Source: Bacteroidales bacterium (GTDB lineage Bacteria > Bacteroidota > Bacteroidia > Bacteroidales > B18-G4). From it: a stretch of 18,882 nucleotides of DNA. Below, in pieces: positions 7,323 to 14,805 of this stretch. The stretch spans positions 1 through 18,882 of the forward strand of contig JAGLYE010000005.1 in the NCBI GenBank assembly GCA_023132505.1, read 5' to 3'. The translations under genes were made by a program, and so were the position numbers. The notes below the pieces were generated by a model. The model was not told the DNA's origin. It did not search any database and was given only the letters and a program-made list of their open reading frames with translations. The first letter of the stretch is position 1. Every line of letters begins with the position of its first letter.

Positions 7323-8717
7323 ATGGAATATCGTATAGAGAAAGACACCATGGGAAATGTGGAAGTCCCCTCCGATAAATATTGGGGCGCTCAAACCCAA
7401 CGTTCAAAGAATAATTTCAAGATCGGGGAGGCAGGCTCTATGCCGGTCGAAATCATCAGGGCCTTCGCGTATCTGAAGAAGGCAGCAGCACTGGCTAATA
7501 ATGAGCTGGGCGTATTGCCTGATAATAAGATGAACCTGATCGCACAGGTTTGCGATGAGATTCTGGATGGTAAGCTGGATGATAATTTTCCGCTTGTGAT
7601 CTGGCAAACCGGCTCCGGCACACAGTCGAATATGAATGTAAACGAAGTTGTTGCAAACCGTGCACATGTGCTGAATGGTGGGAAGCTTGGTGAGGGCGAG
7701 CGCCCGATCCATCCAAATGATGACGTGAACAAGTCGCAGTCTTCCAACGACACTTTTCCCACAGCCATGCATATCGCGGCGTATAAAATGATTGTAGAGA
7801 TCTCCATTCCGGGTGTGGAACTCTTACGCAATACACTGGCTGAAAAGGCACAAGCTTTTGATGAAGTGGTGAAAACCGGCCGTACCCACCTAATGGATGC
7901 CACTCCACTCACCCTGGGCCAGGAATTCTCAGGATATGTTTCTCAACTGGACCATGGCCTTGTTGCGATAAAAAATACATTGCCGCATCTGACAGAACTT
8001 GCCCTGGGTGGAACAGCCGTCGGTACCGGATTAAATACCGCCAGGGGTTATGATAAGCTTGTTGCATCGAAAATGGCTGAGTTAACCGGCTATCCTTTTC
8101 TGACAGCTTCGAACAAGTTTGAATCACTATCGGCACATGACGCCATGGTTGAAGCTTCCGGGGCATTGAAAACCCTGGCTGTTAGCTTGATGCACATTGC
8201 CAATAATCTGAGGATGCTTGCCTCCGGCCCACGATGCGGTATCAGCGAGATCATCTTTCCATCCAACGAACCCGGTTCGTCGATAATGCCCGGTAAGGTG
8301 AATCCCACACAGGCAGAAGCCCTTACCATGGTTTGTGCCCAGGTGATCGGGAATGATGCCGCAATAACAGTAGGGGGGATGCAGGGGCATTTTCAGCTGA
8401 ATGTATTCAAGCCGGTGATGGTTTATAATTTGCTTATGTCGGCCCGACTGATCGGTGATGCCTGCGTTTCTTTCAATAATAATTGTGCAGTGGGCATCGA
8501 ACCCAATCATCCGTACATTAAAAAGAACCTGGAGAACTCCCTGATGCTGGTTACCGCCCTGAACACACATATCGGTTATGAGAATGCAGCGATCATTGCC
8601 AAGAAAGCACATGCCGAAGGCATTACCCTGAAAGAAGCGGCGCTTGCCCTGGATATGCTTACCGAAGAGGAATTTGATGAATGGGTGGATCCAACAAAAA
8701 TGATCGGCCCTAAATAG
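7323..8717 (+). CDS. fumC: Class II fumarate hydratase
   Basis: Interconverts fumarate and L-malate without an iron-sulphur cluster, as a cytoplasmic homotetramer. From ATG 7323 it is 464 residues, close to E. coli FumC. Motifs in order: [19 protein letters not shown] near the N-terminus, [14 protein letters not shown] (substrate contact), [38 protein letters not shown] with the B-site His189, and the superfamily signature [13 protein letters not shown] with the active-site serine loop at about 319-320. The frame is open further upstream to 7227, but those residues overlap the preceding gene out of frame and are not FumC-like. The start has an A-rich leader without Shine-Dalgarno. It shares the C4 acid theme with maeB and mdh. 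Confidence 0.96.
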   Translation: MEYRIEKDTMGNVEVPSDKYWGAQTQRSKNNFKIGEAGSMPVEIIRAFAYLKKAAALANNELGVLPDNKMNLIAQVCDEILDGKLDDNFPLVIWQTGSGTQSNMNVNEVVANRAHVLNGGKLGEGERPIHPNDDVNKSQSSNDTFPTAMHIAAYKMIVEISIPGVELLRNTLAEKAQAFDEVVKTGRTHLMDATPLTLGQEFSGYVSQLDHGLVAIKNTLPHLTELALGGTAVGTGLNTARGYDKLVASKMAELTGYPFLTASNKFESLSAHDAMVEASGALKTLAVSLMHIANNLRMLASGPRCGISEIIFPSNEPGSSIMPGKVNPTQAEALTMVCAQVIGNDAAITVGGMQGHFQLNVFKPVMVYNLLMSARLIGDACVSFNNNCAVGIEPNHPYIKKNLENSLMLVTALNTHIGYENAAIIAKKAHAEGITLKEAALALDMLTEEEFDEWVDPTKMIGPK

Positions 8718-8727
8718 GATTTCTTCT

Positions 8728-8735
8728 TATCTTTG
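8728..8735 (+). promoter_or_regulatory. -7 promoter element for the M20 amidohydrolase
   Basis: TATCTTTG ends only 4 bases before the ATG at 8740. If it works, transcription would start at or next to the start codon, giving a leaderless message. A -33 box is not evident. Confidence 0.45.
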
Positions 8736-8739
8736 GGTT

Positions 8740-9939
8740 ATGAACAGTCTGATAGACAGCATAAAATCGCTTGCATCTGCTTATATGCAGGAGGTGACAG
8801 ATATTCGTCGCCATTTGCACCGGCATCCTGAACTTTCATTTAAAGAGTTTGAAACAGCAAAGTTTATTGCCGGTAAACTGAAGGAGTACGGTATCCCTTA
8901 TGAGGATAAGATAGCAACGACAGGCATTGTCGCATTGATCAAGGGTAAAAATCCGGAAAGCAAGGTGGTTGCCCTGCGGGCAGATATGGATGCCTTGCCT
9001 ATTAAGGAAAAAAACACAGTTGAATATTGCTCAATATATGAGGGCGTAATGCATGCCTGCGGACATGATGCCCATATGGCATGTTTACTGGGTGCTGCTA
9101 AGATCCTTCAGGAGATAAGGGATAGCTTTTATGGAATGGTAAAGCTGATCTTTCAACCCTCCGAAGAGTACTACCCCGGAGGGGCCAGGGTTATGATAGA
9201 AGAAGGGGTGCTTGAAAACCCGAAGCCTGATGCCATCTTCGGACAGCACGTGTTTCCTGAATTGGATGCAGGCAAGATCGGTATGAAATCTGGGAAATTT
9301 ATGGCCTCAACCGATGAGGTGTACATTACCGTGAAGGGAAAGGGTGGCCATGCTGCCATCCCGGATAAGGTAATCGACCCTGTGTTGATCGCATCCCATA
9401 TTGTGGTTGCCCTGCAGCAAATAGTGAGCAGAAAGTCAAGCCCGCTTATGCCAACAGTGCTTTCTTTCGGAAAGATCTCTTCAGAAGGAAAAACCAATAT
9501 CATCCCTGATGAAGTAAGGCTGGAAGGGATCATCCGTACTTTCGATGAAAATTGGAGAAAGGAGATAACAGAGCAGATCACCAAAATTGCCTGTGGCATG
9601 GCCGAAAGCATGGGCGGTAGCTGTGAAGTAACTATTGAACAGGGCTATCCGGCAGTTGTTAATAATGCGCAGCTGACTAATAAGGCATGGGATTTTGCAG
9701 TTGAATACCTTGGCAGTGAAAATGTTCATGAGCTGGATATGCGGATGACTGCCGAAGATTTTTCCTATTTTGCTCAAAAAGTGCCGGGCTGTTTCTATCG
9801 CCTGGGAACACGGAATGAAAAAAAAGGGATTAGCTCGAATCTGCATTCCTCAACTTTTGACCTTGACGAATCCAGCCTGGAAACCGGAATGGGGATACTT
9901 GCATGGTTTGCTGTATGTGAGTTGGCTGTGGACCGATAG
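8740..9939 (+). CDS. M20-family metal-dependent amidohydrolase (N-acyl-amino-acid / hippurate hydrolase type)
   Basis: Hydrolyses the amide bond of an N-acylated amino acid or similar conjugate; the exact substrate cannot be read from sequence. It is 399 residues, the usual size. The N-terminal RRHLHRHPELSFKE, the metal-site ALRADMDALP, and HACGHDAHM (Cys107, His109, Asp110, His112) are the di-metal ligands of the M20D subgroup. IFQPSEE carries the general base Glu, GQHVFPELDAGKIG is the next metal/structural segment, KGKGGHAAIPD begins the dimerisation domain, and TAEDFSYFAQKVPGCFYRLG near the C-terminus supplies the last ligands. There is no signal peptide, so it is cytoplasmic. mtnA begins 17 bases after the stop, suggesting cotranscription. 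Other members act on peptidoglycan amino acids or hormone conjugates. Confidence 0.92.
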   Translation: MNSLIDSIKSLASAYMQEVTDIRRHLHRHPELSFKEFETAKFIAGKLKEYGIPYEDKIATTGIVALIKGKNPESKVVALRADMDALPIKEKNTVEYCSIYEGVMHACGHDAHMACLLGAAKILQEIRDSFYGMVKLIFQPSEEYYPGGARVMIEEGVLENPKPDAIFGQHVFPELDAGKIGMKSGKFMASTDEVYITVKGKGGHAAIPDKVIDPVLIASHIVVALQQIVSRKSSPLMPTVLSFGKISSEGKTNIIPDEVRLEGIIRTFDENWRKEITEQITKIACGMAESMGGSCEVTIEQGYPAVVNNAQLTNKAWDFAVEYLGSENVHELDMRMTAEDFSYFAQKVPGCFYRLGTRNEKKGISSNLHSSTFDLDESSLETGMGILAWFAVCELAVDR

Positions 9940-9956
9940 GAACAGAATTTGCTATA

Positions 9957-11009
9957 ATGTTGGTAAACGGAAAAGAATATCGCAGTGTGTGGATGGAAGG
10001 AGGTACTGTATTCATGATCGATCAGAATGAATTGCCTTTTACTTTAAGGATCATTGAATCACATCAGTACCAGGATACCTGTCATGCTATCCGAACGATG
10101 ACTGTCAGGGGAGCAGGGGCAATTGGAGTTGCTGCCGGCTTTGCAATGGCACAGGCTATTCTCCAGGCTCCGAAAAAGGGCTGGGAGGAATTCATAATGA
10201 ATGCACGCTATGAGATAGAAGCCACCAGGCCCACTGCCAGAAACCTGTTTTATGCTACGGATCGTGTTTACAATGCCGGGAATGGCTCTGCAGAAAAAGC
10301 AGTGATCGAGGCACAGGATGTCGCTGATGAAGATGCCAGGGATTCGCGCAATATCGGGAAATTTGGCAATGAGCTGATCAAAGATAAATTCAACATTTGT
10401 ACTCACTGCAATGCGGGATGGCTGGCGTTCGTAGATTATGGTACTGCTTTATCTCCGGTTTACCTGGCACATAAATCCAATAAAAGCATATTTGTTTATG
10501 TAAACGAAACCCGTCCGCGTGGACAAGGTGCGCGGCTTACGGCCTGGGAACTTTATCAGGCAGGTATCCCGCATATGATCATCCCGGATAATGCTACAGC
10601 ATCCGTTATGGCCGAGGGGAAGGTGGATATTATGATTGTTGGTGCTGACAGGATTGCGGCCAACGGGGATGTTGCCAACAAGATTGGCACCCTTGAAAAA
10701 GCCATTATCGCCCACACATTCAATGTGCCGTTTTATGTTGCTGCCCCCACTTCTACTATTGACCTGAACTGTGACTCAGGAAATAAGATCCCTATTGAGG
10801 AAAGGGATGAAAATGAAGTGCTTTATCAACATGGCATTGACAGGGAAGGAAAACTTCATGAAGTGCTTGTATGCTCTCCCGGATCCCATGCGTACAACCC
10901 CGCATTTGATATCACCCCTGCCAACCTTATAAGCGGCATTATTACTGAAAGAGGAATTGTAGAAGCTGAGAAAGAAAGTATATTATCATTGTTTGACAGA
11001 AACGAATAA
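9957..11009 (+). CDS. mtnA: S-methyl-5-thioribose-1-phosphate isomerase (MtnA-type, eIF2B-related)
   Basis: Isomerises the aldose 5-methylthioribose 1-phosphate to the ketose 5-methylthioribulose 1-phosphate in methionine salvage or the related 5'-deoxynucleoside shunt. It is 350 residues, the family length. Visible features: TVRGAGAIGVAAGFAMA (about 49-65), ICTHCNAGWLAFVDYGTAL with the catalytic Cys, NETRPRGQGARLTAWEL, GADRIAANGDVANKIGT with the catalytic Asp, and APTSTIDLNCDSGNKIPIEE followed by RDENEV. The later motifs are diagnostic for MtnA over ribose-1,5-bisphosphate isomerase or eIF2B subunits. Two positions are unusual: RGAGAIG where most MtnA have RGAPAIG, and HCNAGW where A is common. 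No MTR kinase, dehydratase or aldolase gene is in the window. A GPP34 gene follows after 9 bases. Confidence 0.9.
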   Translation: MLVNGKEYRSVWMEGGTVFMIDQNELPFTLRIIESHQYQDTCHAIRTMTVRGAGAIGVAAGFAMAQAILQAPKKGWEEFIMNARYEIEATRPTARNLFYATDRVYNAGNGSAEKAVIEAQDVADEDARDSRNIGKFGNELIKDKFNICTHCNAGWLAFVDYGTALSPVYLAHKSNKSIFVYVNETRPRGQGARLTAWELYQAGIPHMIIPDNATASVMAEGKVDIMIVGADRIAANGDVANKIGTLEKAIIAHTFNVPFYVAAPTSTIDLNCDSGNKIPIEERDENEVLYQHGIDREGKLHEVLVCSPGSHAYNPAFDITPANLISGIITERGIVEAEKESILSLFDRNE

Positions 11010-11018
11010 AATCTATTT

Positions 11019-11687
11019 ATGGAACTTAGCCTGAAAGAAAAGTTTGTGATTCTTGCCTACGATCCTACCAAAGGCAACAACCTTGCATCAAACTATATAG
11101 GATACGGGATCGCAGGTGCCATGCTGCTCGAACTTGCAGGGATGAAAAAGATCAGTATTGATAACAAGAAAATCAAGCTTCTTGATAGTCATAAAACCGG
11201 TGATGATTTGCTTGATCATGCAATCGAGATCATCAGGAATTCATCAAAACCATTCAAGGTTAAAGCCCTGATAGGGAAGATACAGAATAAACCGGCAAAA
11301 TATAAGAAGCCCATTATCAATGGATTGGTCAAAAAACGTTATTTGCGTAAAGTGCACAAAAAGTTTCTCATATTTCCTTATAAGCGATATCCTTCAGCCA
11401 ATCCCGGGTACAGAAATAATCTCGTAGAATATGTCCGGAGACTTGTATTAAGAAAAACCGAATCAGACTCTGATATTCCTTTTCTTGTTGGCCTGGCAGG
11501 TGCATGCAGGTTTTCCGGGAAATTCTTCAGGACTAAAGAAGAACGTAAAACGGCAAAAACACGGATAAAAGAAATTGTTAAGGAAAGTGAGGTTGATCAG
11601 GCCATCGATGAAACCATCAAAGCTGTACAAGCGGCAGTCATGGCGGCGGTTATTACCTCAGCCGCTCTAACATCAAGCTCAGGCTAA
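11019..11687 (+). CDS. GPP34 / GOLPH3-family protein
   Basis: The 222-residue sequence has the GPP34 pattern: MELSLKEKFVILAYDPTKGN at the N-terminus (family form L-S-L-x-E-x-x-x-L-L-A-x-D), the YGIAGAMLLELAGMKKISI helix, a charged middle with VKKRYLRKVHKKFLIFPYKRYP, and a helical C-terminus ending in the Ala-rich AVQAAVMAAVITSAALTS. In eukaryotes the family (GOLPH3/Vps74) binds phosphatidylinositol-4-phosphate on Golgi membrane and sorts glycosyltransferases. Bacterial members have no settled role. The many Lys/Arg residues would suit a peripheral membrane protein on acidic lipid, which is inference. No signal peptide. It starts 9 bases after mtnA and is probably cotranscribed with it. The next gene, on the other strand, ends 9 bases beyond its stop. 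Confidence 0.85.
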   Translation: MELSLKEKFVILAYDPTKGNNLASNYIGYGIAGAMLLELAGMKKISIDNKKIKLLDSHKTGDDLLDHAIEIIRNSSKPFKVKALIGKIQNKPAKYKKPIINGLVKKRYLRKVHKKFLIFPYKRYPSANPGYRNNLVEYVRRLVLRKTESDSDIPFLVGLAGACRFSGKFFRTKEERKTAKTRIKEIVKESEVDQAIDETIKAVQAAVMAAVITSAALTSSSG

Positions 11688-11696
11688 GATTGGATA

Positions 11697-12095
11697 TTAG
11701 AAATGGATCTTATGATAATCATAGGTCTGGTTATCCCTGAAATGTTTGATTTTCTGTGCGAGATGTAGAAAGACCTCAAGTTTGTTTTTCGCAAGCCATT
11801 GCAGCGCCGGTTTTTTTTTATTGCAGGCATCTGCAAAGATCACCAGGAAATCCATTTTATGGTTTTTTAACCATAAGTAGGCTTTTGGGTTATTGTCAAT
11901 GGCGCCATCAAGTGCTGCCAGCTCGGGGAATTTGTTTGCCATGAGCCACTTAAAAGCATACTCACTACCCCGGATAGCACTGGAGAGCGCTGCCAGCTCA
12001 GGATATCCATTCTTCAGTAACCACTCGTAGATCTTTTCATTTTCATCGAAAGTTGCTCCGAAGGCCATCAGTATTTTGGGAGGATAATGAAGCAT
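11697..12095 (-). CDS. Small protein of four 25-residue helical repeats, function unknown
   Basis: 132 residues with no family I can name. Residues 20-119 divide exactly into four 25-residue units, beginning EKIYEWLLKNG, EYAFKWLMANK, PKAYLWLKNHK and KPALQWLAKNK. The consensus is x-x-A-Y-x-W-L-x-x-N-x-x-P-E-L-A-A-L-x-x-A-I-x-x-x, most regular in units 1 and 2. Residues 6-19 resemble the second half of a unit, so the array is about four and a half units. Each unit looks like two short helices, so a small alpha-solenoid, perhaps a binding scaffold, is likely. The tail RDNQTYDYHKIHF is polar and aromatic. There is no signal peptide. It begins 20 bases after the radical SAM gene ends on the same strand and is probably cotranscribed; it converges on the GPP34 gene. 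Confidence 0.8.
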   Translation of the reverse strand: MLHYPPKILMAFGATFDENEKIYEWLLKNGYPELAALSSAIRGSEYAFKWLMANKFPELAALDGAIDNNPKAYLWLKNHKMDFLVIFADACNKKKPALQWLAKNKLEVFLHLAQKIKHFRDNQTYDYHKIHF

Positions 12096-12115
12096 GAATT
12101 ATATTATTTTCATAT

Positions 12116-12895
12116 TTAACCGAAAACCTTGATCTTAATCCCGGCCAGGTTCACCAGTTTTGCGATCTCCGATAATTGCTCGAATGAAATTTTTTCCAGG
12201 GTTTGTTCAGGCGTTGCCCGGTCAATGGGGTATATCATAACATATTGCGGATCTATTTTTTTAAGCAGGCTTATCCAGGCTTCTACTTCTTCATCTTTAG
12301 TATTGTCAATAAATATTCCCTTATGTGTTCCCCTTAGAAATAATGTTTGAACTATCACTTTTCCATTAAAACGGCACAACTTATCAACCACCTCATCCAT
12401 GCTTAATTTGCCTGCGGGCTGATTGATAAGTTGAAAAAGGTGATCATTGCCGACATCCAGCTTTTGGATATTGTTATCAATAGACAAAAGTGCATCAAAA
12501 ACTTGCTTCCGGTGAAGCATACTGGCATTGGATAATACGGTGATCTTTGCCTCGGGGTAGTATTCATCCCTGAGCGCTATCGTATCCTTTACGACTTCCG
12601 GGAAATCGGGGTGTATTGTAGGCTCTCCATTCCCGGCAAAAGTAATGGCATCGGGAGCCTGACCTGCCTCTTTCATGTCTTTTAGCTTTTGTTCAAGCAG
12701 CTTTTTCACCTCTTTCCTCTCCGGCAGACCTCTACCTCCTTTGGGTTTCTGGTGGGTCCATCCACATTCACAATAGATGCAGTTGAAGGTGCAGTACTTA
12801 AAATCTACAGCTAATAAATTAATACCAAGTGAAACCCCCAGCCTCCTGCTCATTACAGGACCAAATACCGTTTCATGAAATAGAAATCCACTCAT
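12116..12895 (-). CDS. Radical SAM protein, COG0731 type
   Basis: A cytoplasmic radical SAM enzyme of about 259 residues with a single 4Fe-4S cluster. The start FHETVFGPVMSRRLGVSLGI is characteristic of the COG0731 group, named after the wyosine synthetase TYW1 but whose short bacterial members have unknown substrates. The cluster motif CTFNCIYC (Cys35, Cys39, Cys42; C-x3-C-x2-C) is followed by another Cys at 44. ITFAGNGEPTIHPDFPEV is the GGE-like SAM-binding strand, and KITVLSNASML and VIVQTLFLRGTHKG are later barrel strands. No flavodoxin domain is fused and no extra C-terminal cluster is present. The frame could start at 12946, but that puts 17 extra residues inside an intergenic inverted repeat; ATG 12895 fits the family. 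It leads a two-gene minus-strand unit with the 25-residue-repeat protein. Confidence 0.87.
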   Translation of the reverse strand: MSGFLFHETVFGPVMSRRLGVSLGINLLAVDFKYCTFNCIYCECGWTHQKPKGGRGLPERKEVKKLLEQKLKDMKEAGQAPDAITFAGNGEPTIHPDFPEVVKDTIALRDEYYPEAKITVLSNASMLHRKQVFDALLSIDNNIQKLDVGNDHLFQLINQPAGKLSMDEVVDKLCRFNGKVIVQTLFLRGTHKGIFIDNTKDEEVEAWISLLKKIDPQYVMIYPIDRATPEQTLEKISFEQLSEIAKLVNLAGIKIKVFG

Positions 12896-12920
12896 AAGAA
12901 AGGTTTGGATAAAGGTAGTG

Positions 12921-13058
12921 ATTTTAGTATTAGGTATTAAATGCAAAGTATTAAGAAATGGTATATGCAGGCCTCCGTACTGAATAAATAATTACAATTC
13001 AGCACTTCATTTTTGCATGTACTTGATACTTTGTACTTAATACCCAGTACCAAATAAT
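12921..13058. repeat. Imperfect long inverted repeat of heptamer-periodic arms between the radical SAM and polyprenyl synthase genes
   Basis: The left arm at 12921-12955 and the right arm starting at 13022 are reverse complements at 27 of 33 aligned positions, and all six mismatches are transitions. The right arm reads in steps of seven (GTACTTG, ATACTTT, GTACTTA, ATACCCA, GTACC...), and the complement of the left arm does the same (ATACTTT, GCATTTA, ATACCTA, ATACTAA). About 66 bases separate the arms. Confidence 0.8.
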
Positions 13059-13061
13059 TAC

Positions 13062-13069
13062 TACATTTG
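13062..13069 (+). promoter_or_regulatory. -7 promoter element for the polyprenyl synthase
   Basis: TACATTTG matches TAnnTTTG, 13 bases before the ATG at 13083 and just beyond the right arm of the inverted repeat. It predicts a leader of about 8 bases. Confidence 0.4.
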
Positions 13070-13082
13070 CGGTCTGTAAAAG

Positions 13083-14057
13083 ATGTCAAACCTCGACCAG
13101 ATTAGGGAGCCTGTAAAGGAGCATATCAAGGAGTTTGAAAAGTATTTTCGTGCTTCTATGAAGAGCAATGTGCCATTACTCGACAGGATCACCCGCTATA
13201 TTGTGAAGCGGAAGGGCAAGCAGATGCGTCCCCTCTTCGTATTTCTGTCGGCTGAGATTGCCGGGGGGGTGAATGAATCAACATACCGGGGTGCATCCCT
13301 TGTCGAATTATTGCATACTGCTTCCCTGGTGCATGATGATGTTGTGGACGATTCAAATGAGCGCAGGGGCGTCTTTTCCATCAATGCTCTCTGGAAGAAT
13401 AAGATTTCGGTCTTGGTTGGGGACTTTCTTCTGTCGAAAGGCTTGCTGCTTTCCCTTGATAATGACGACTTTGAGTTGCTGAAAATTGTCTCCAATGCAG
13501 TAAGGGAAATGAGTGAGGGAGAGCTTTTGCAAATTGAAAAAGCCAGGAAACTCGATATTGAAGAGGATATTTATTTTAAGATCATCCGTAAAAAGACAGC
13601 ATCTCTTATCGCCTCATGTTGTGCCTGCGGCGCATACTCTTCATGCGGAGACCTTGCTCTTAGCGAAAAGATGAGGCAATTTGGTGAAATGGTGGGCATG
13701 GCCTTTCAGATCAAAGACGACCTTTTTGATTATCAGAAAGCCAATAATACCGGTAAACCTTCCGGAATTGATATTCGCGACAAGAAAATGACCCTTCCAT
13801 TGATATACTTGCTGAATAAATCAGCTAAGGCAGATAAACGCCGGATCATCAACACCATTAAAAATCACAGCACTGATCCTGACAAAGTTTCCGGCCTGAT
13901 CTGGGAGGTGATAGATGGTGGTGGCATTGCCTATGCACAGGAAAAGATGACCCATTACAGGGATGAGGCTCTTACCATCTTGGATAGCTTTGATGCTTCT
14001 CCTGCCAGAAAATCTATGGCCGATCTGGTTTTGTTCACGATCGAAAGAGACAAGTAA
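13083..14057 (+). CDS. Trans-polyprenyl diphosphate synthase (octaprenyl/heptaprenyl type)
   Basis: Adds isopentenyl diphosphate units head-to-tail onto an allylic diphosphate to make the long chain used for menaquinone. It is 324 residues, the normal length. GKQMRP (45-50) binds diphosphate. The first Asp-rich motif is DDVVDD at 85-90, followed by SNERRG. The second is KDDLFDY with Asp212 and Asp213, preceded by GMAFQI. The residue five before the first motif is Ala80; a small residue there allows long-chain products in this family, so an IspB/HepT-like enzyme is more likely than a farnesyl synthase. Exact chain length cannot be read. The start at ATG 13083 gives the usual short N-terminal helix. 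No quinone genes are adjacent. Confidence 0.92.
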   Translation: MSNLDQIREPVKEHIKEFEKYFRASMKSNVPLLDRITRYIVKRKGKQMRPLFVFLSAEIAGGVNESTYRGASLVELLHTASLVHDDVVDDSNERRGVFSINALWKNKISVLVGDFLLSKGLLLSLDNDDFELLKIVSNAVREMSEGELLQIEKARKLDIEEDIYFKIIRKKTASLIASCCACGAYSSCGDLALSEKMRQFGEMVGMAFQIKDDLFDYQKANNTGKPSGIDIRDKKMTLPLIYLLNKSAKADKRRIINTIKNHSTDPDKVSGLIWEVIDGGGIAYAQEKMTHYRDEALTILDSFDASPARKSMADLVLFTIERDK

Positions 14058-14151
14058 TCCTTGCCTCCCAAAGCTGGGCCGCCCTGCTCAGATGCGGCTG
14101 GAACTCCTCCACTTTGTTAAGCGTTTCTTTACTATTTAAATCATGCTGCAA
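14035..14151 (-). pseudogene. Coding-like 38-codon fragment behind the polyprenyl synthase gene
   Basis: On the minus strand a short frame from TTG 14151 to TGA 14035 translates to an amphipathic, helix-like peptide containing KETLNKVEEFQPHLSRAAQL followed by WEARI. It overlaps the last 23 bases of the polyprenyl synthase gene. There is no ATG in frame and it is preceded by a stop at about 14160-14158. I do not recognise it. It may be the remnant of a decayed minus-strand gene, a small protein with a TTG start, or chance. Otherwise the spacer 14058-14194 shows no terminator. Confidence 0.25.
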
Positions 14152-14194
14152 TTTTTAAACGGCTGTAAGAGTTATTATAAAAAATAATCATGCG

Positions 14195-14776
14195 GTGCAC
14201 CAATTTCTTATCATAGCTTTGTTAATCTTATTTTCAGGTAAGGGGGGCGAACCTTATGCTGTCCAGGCCTGTGTGAGTGAACAGGAAATTCATTTGTTTG
14301 AACTTGTCAATGTTTACAGGAGAGAGAACAATCTCCCGGCCATTCCTTTATCTCCATCATTATGCTTTGTTGCTGGTGCACATGTATGGGATTTGAATAC
14401 TAATCAGCCAGACAGGGGTAGGTGCAATATGCATAGCTGGTCGGGATCGGGGCTCTGGACCGCATGTTGTTATACGGAAGATCATAAACGTGCCCGTTGT
14501 ATATGGTCAAAGCCCCGGGAACTGACAGATTATGAGGGCTTTGGATATGAAATTGCTTATTATAGTTCCTGGCCGGCCAAAGAGCATCAAAATATGGCCA
14601 GGGCAGCCATGGATGGCTGGATGGGAAGTCCCGGACATAACAGTATGATCTTGAATAAATATGCCTGGAAGCGTGTAAAATGGAATGCAATGGGAGTTGG
14701 GATATATGGGAACTATGCTGTGGTATGGTTTGGGGAGGAGAAGGATCCAGTCAGAAAAGTCAAGCGTTGCCCTTAG
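14195..14776 (+). CDS. Secreted CAP (SCP/PR-1-like) domain protein
   Basis: 193 residues from a GTG start. The N-terminus VHQFLIIALLILFSG is a hydrophobic export signal, followed by a mature cysteine-rich protein. The CAP core is visible: IHLFELVNVYRRENNLPAIP (helix 1; family form L-x-x-x-N-x-x-R), LSPSLCFVAGAHVWD (helix 2; A-x-x-H/W), the MARAAMDGWMGSPGHNSMIL segment with the conserved W-x-x-S-x-G-H-x-x-x-x-L, and VGIYGNYAVVWFGEE as the last strand. Several Cys in the middle insert (RCNMHSW, WTACCYTE, RARCIW) suggest disulphides outside the cytoplasm. Function across CAP proteins is unsettled; lipid binding and peptidase activity have both been proposed. No in-frame ATG exists: the ATG at 14190 is out of frame by one base. 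Confidence 0.85.
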   Translation: MHQFLIIALLILFSGKGGEPYAVQACVSEQEIHLFELVNVYRRENNLPAIPLSPSLCFVAGAHVWDLNTNQPDRGRCNMHSWSGSGLWTACCYTEDHKRARCIWSKPRELTDYEGFGYEIAYYSSWPAKEHQNMARAAMDGWMGSPGHNSMILNKYAWKRVKWNAMGVGIYGNYAVVWFGEEKDPVRKVKRCP

Positions 14777-14805
14777 CCTTTTTATTATTGAGTTCCAATC
14801 CCGAT

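Noticed and set aside
12896..12946. 17-residue extension of the radical SAM protein
   Set aside because: It is encoded by one arm of the intergenic inverted repeat and precedes the conserved family start.
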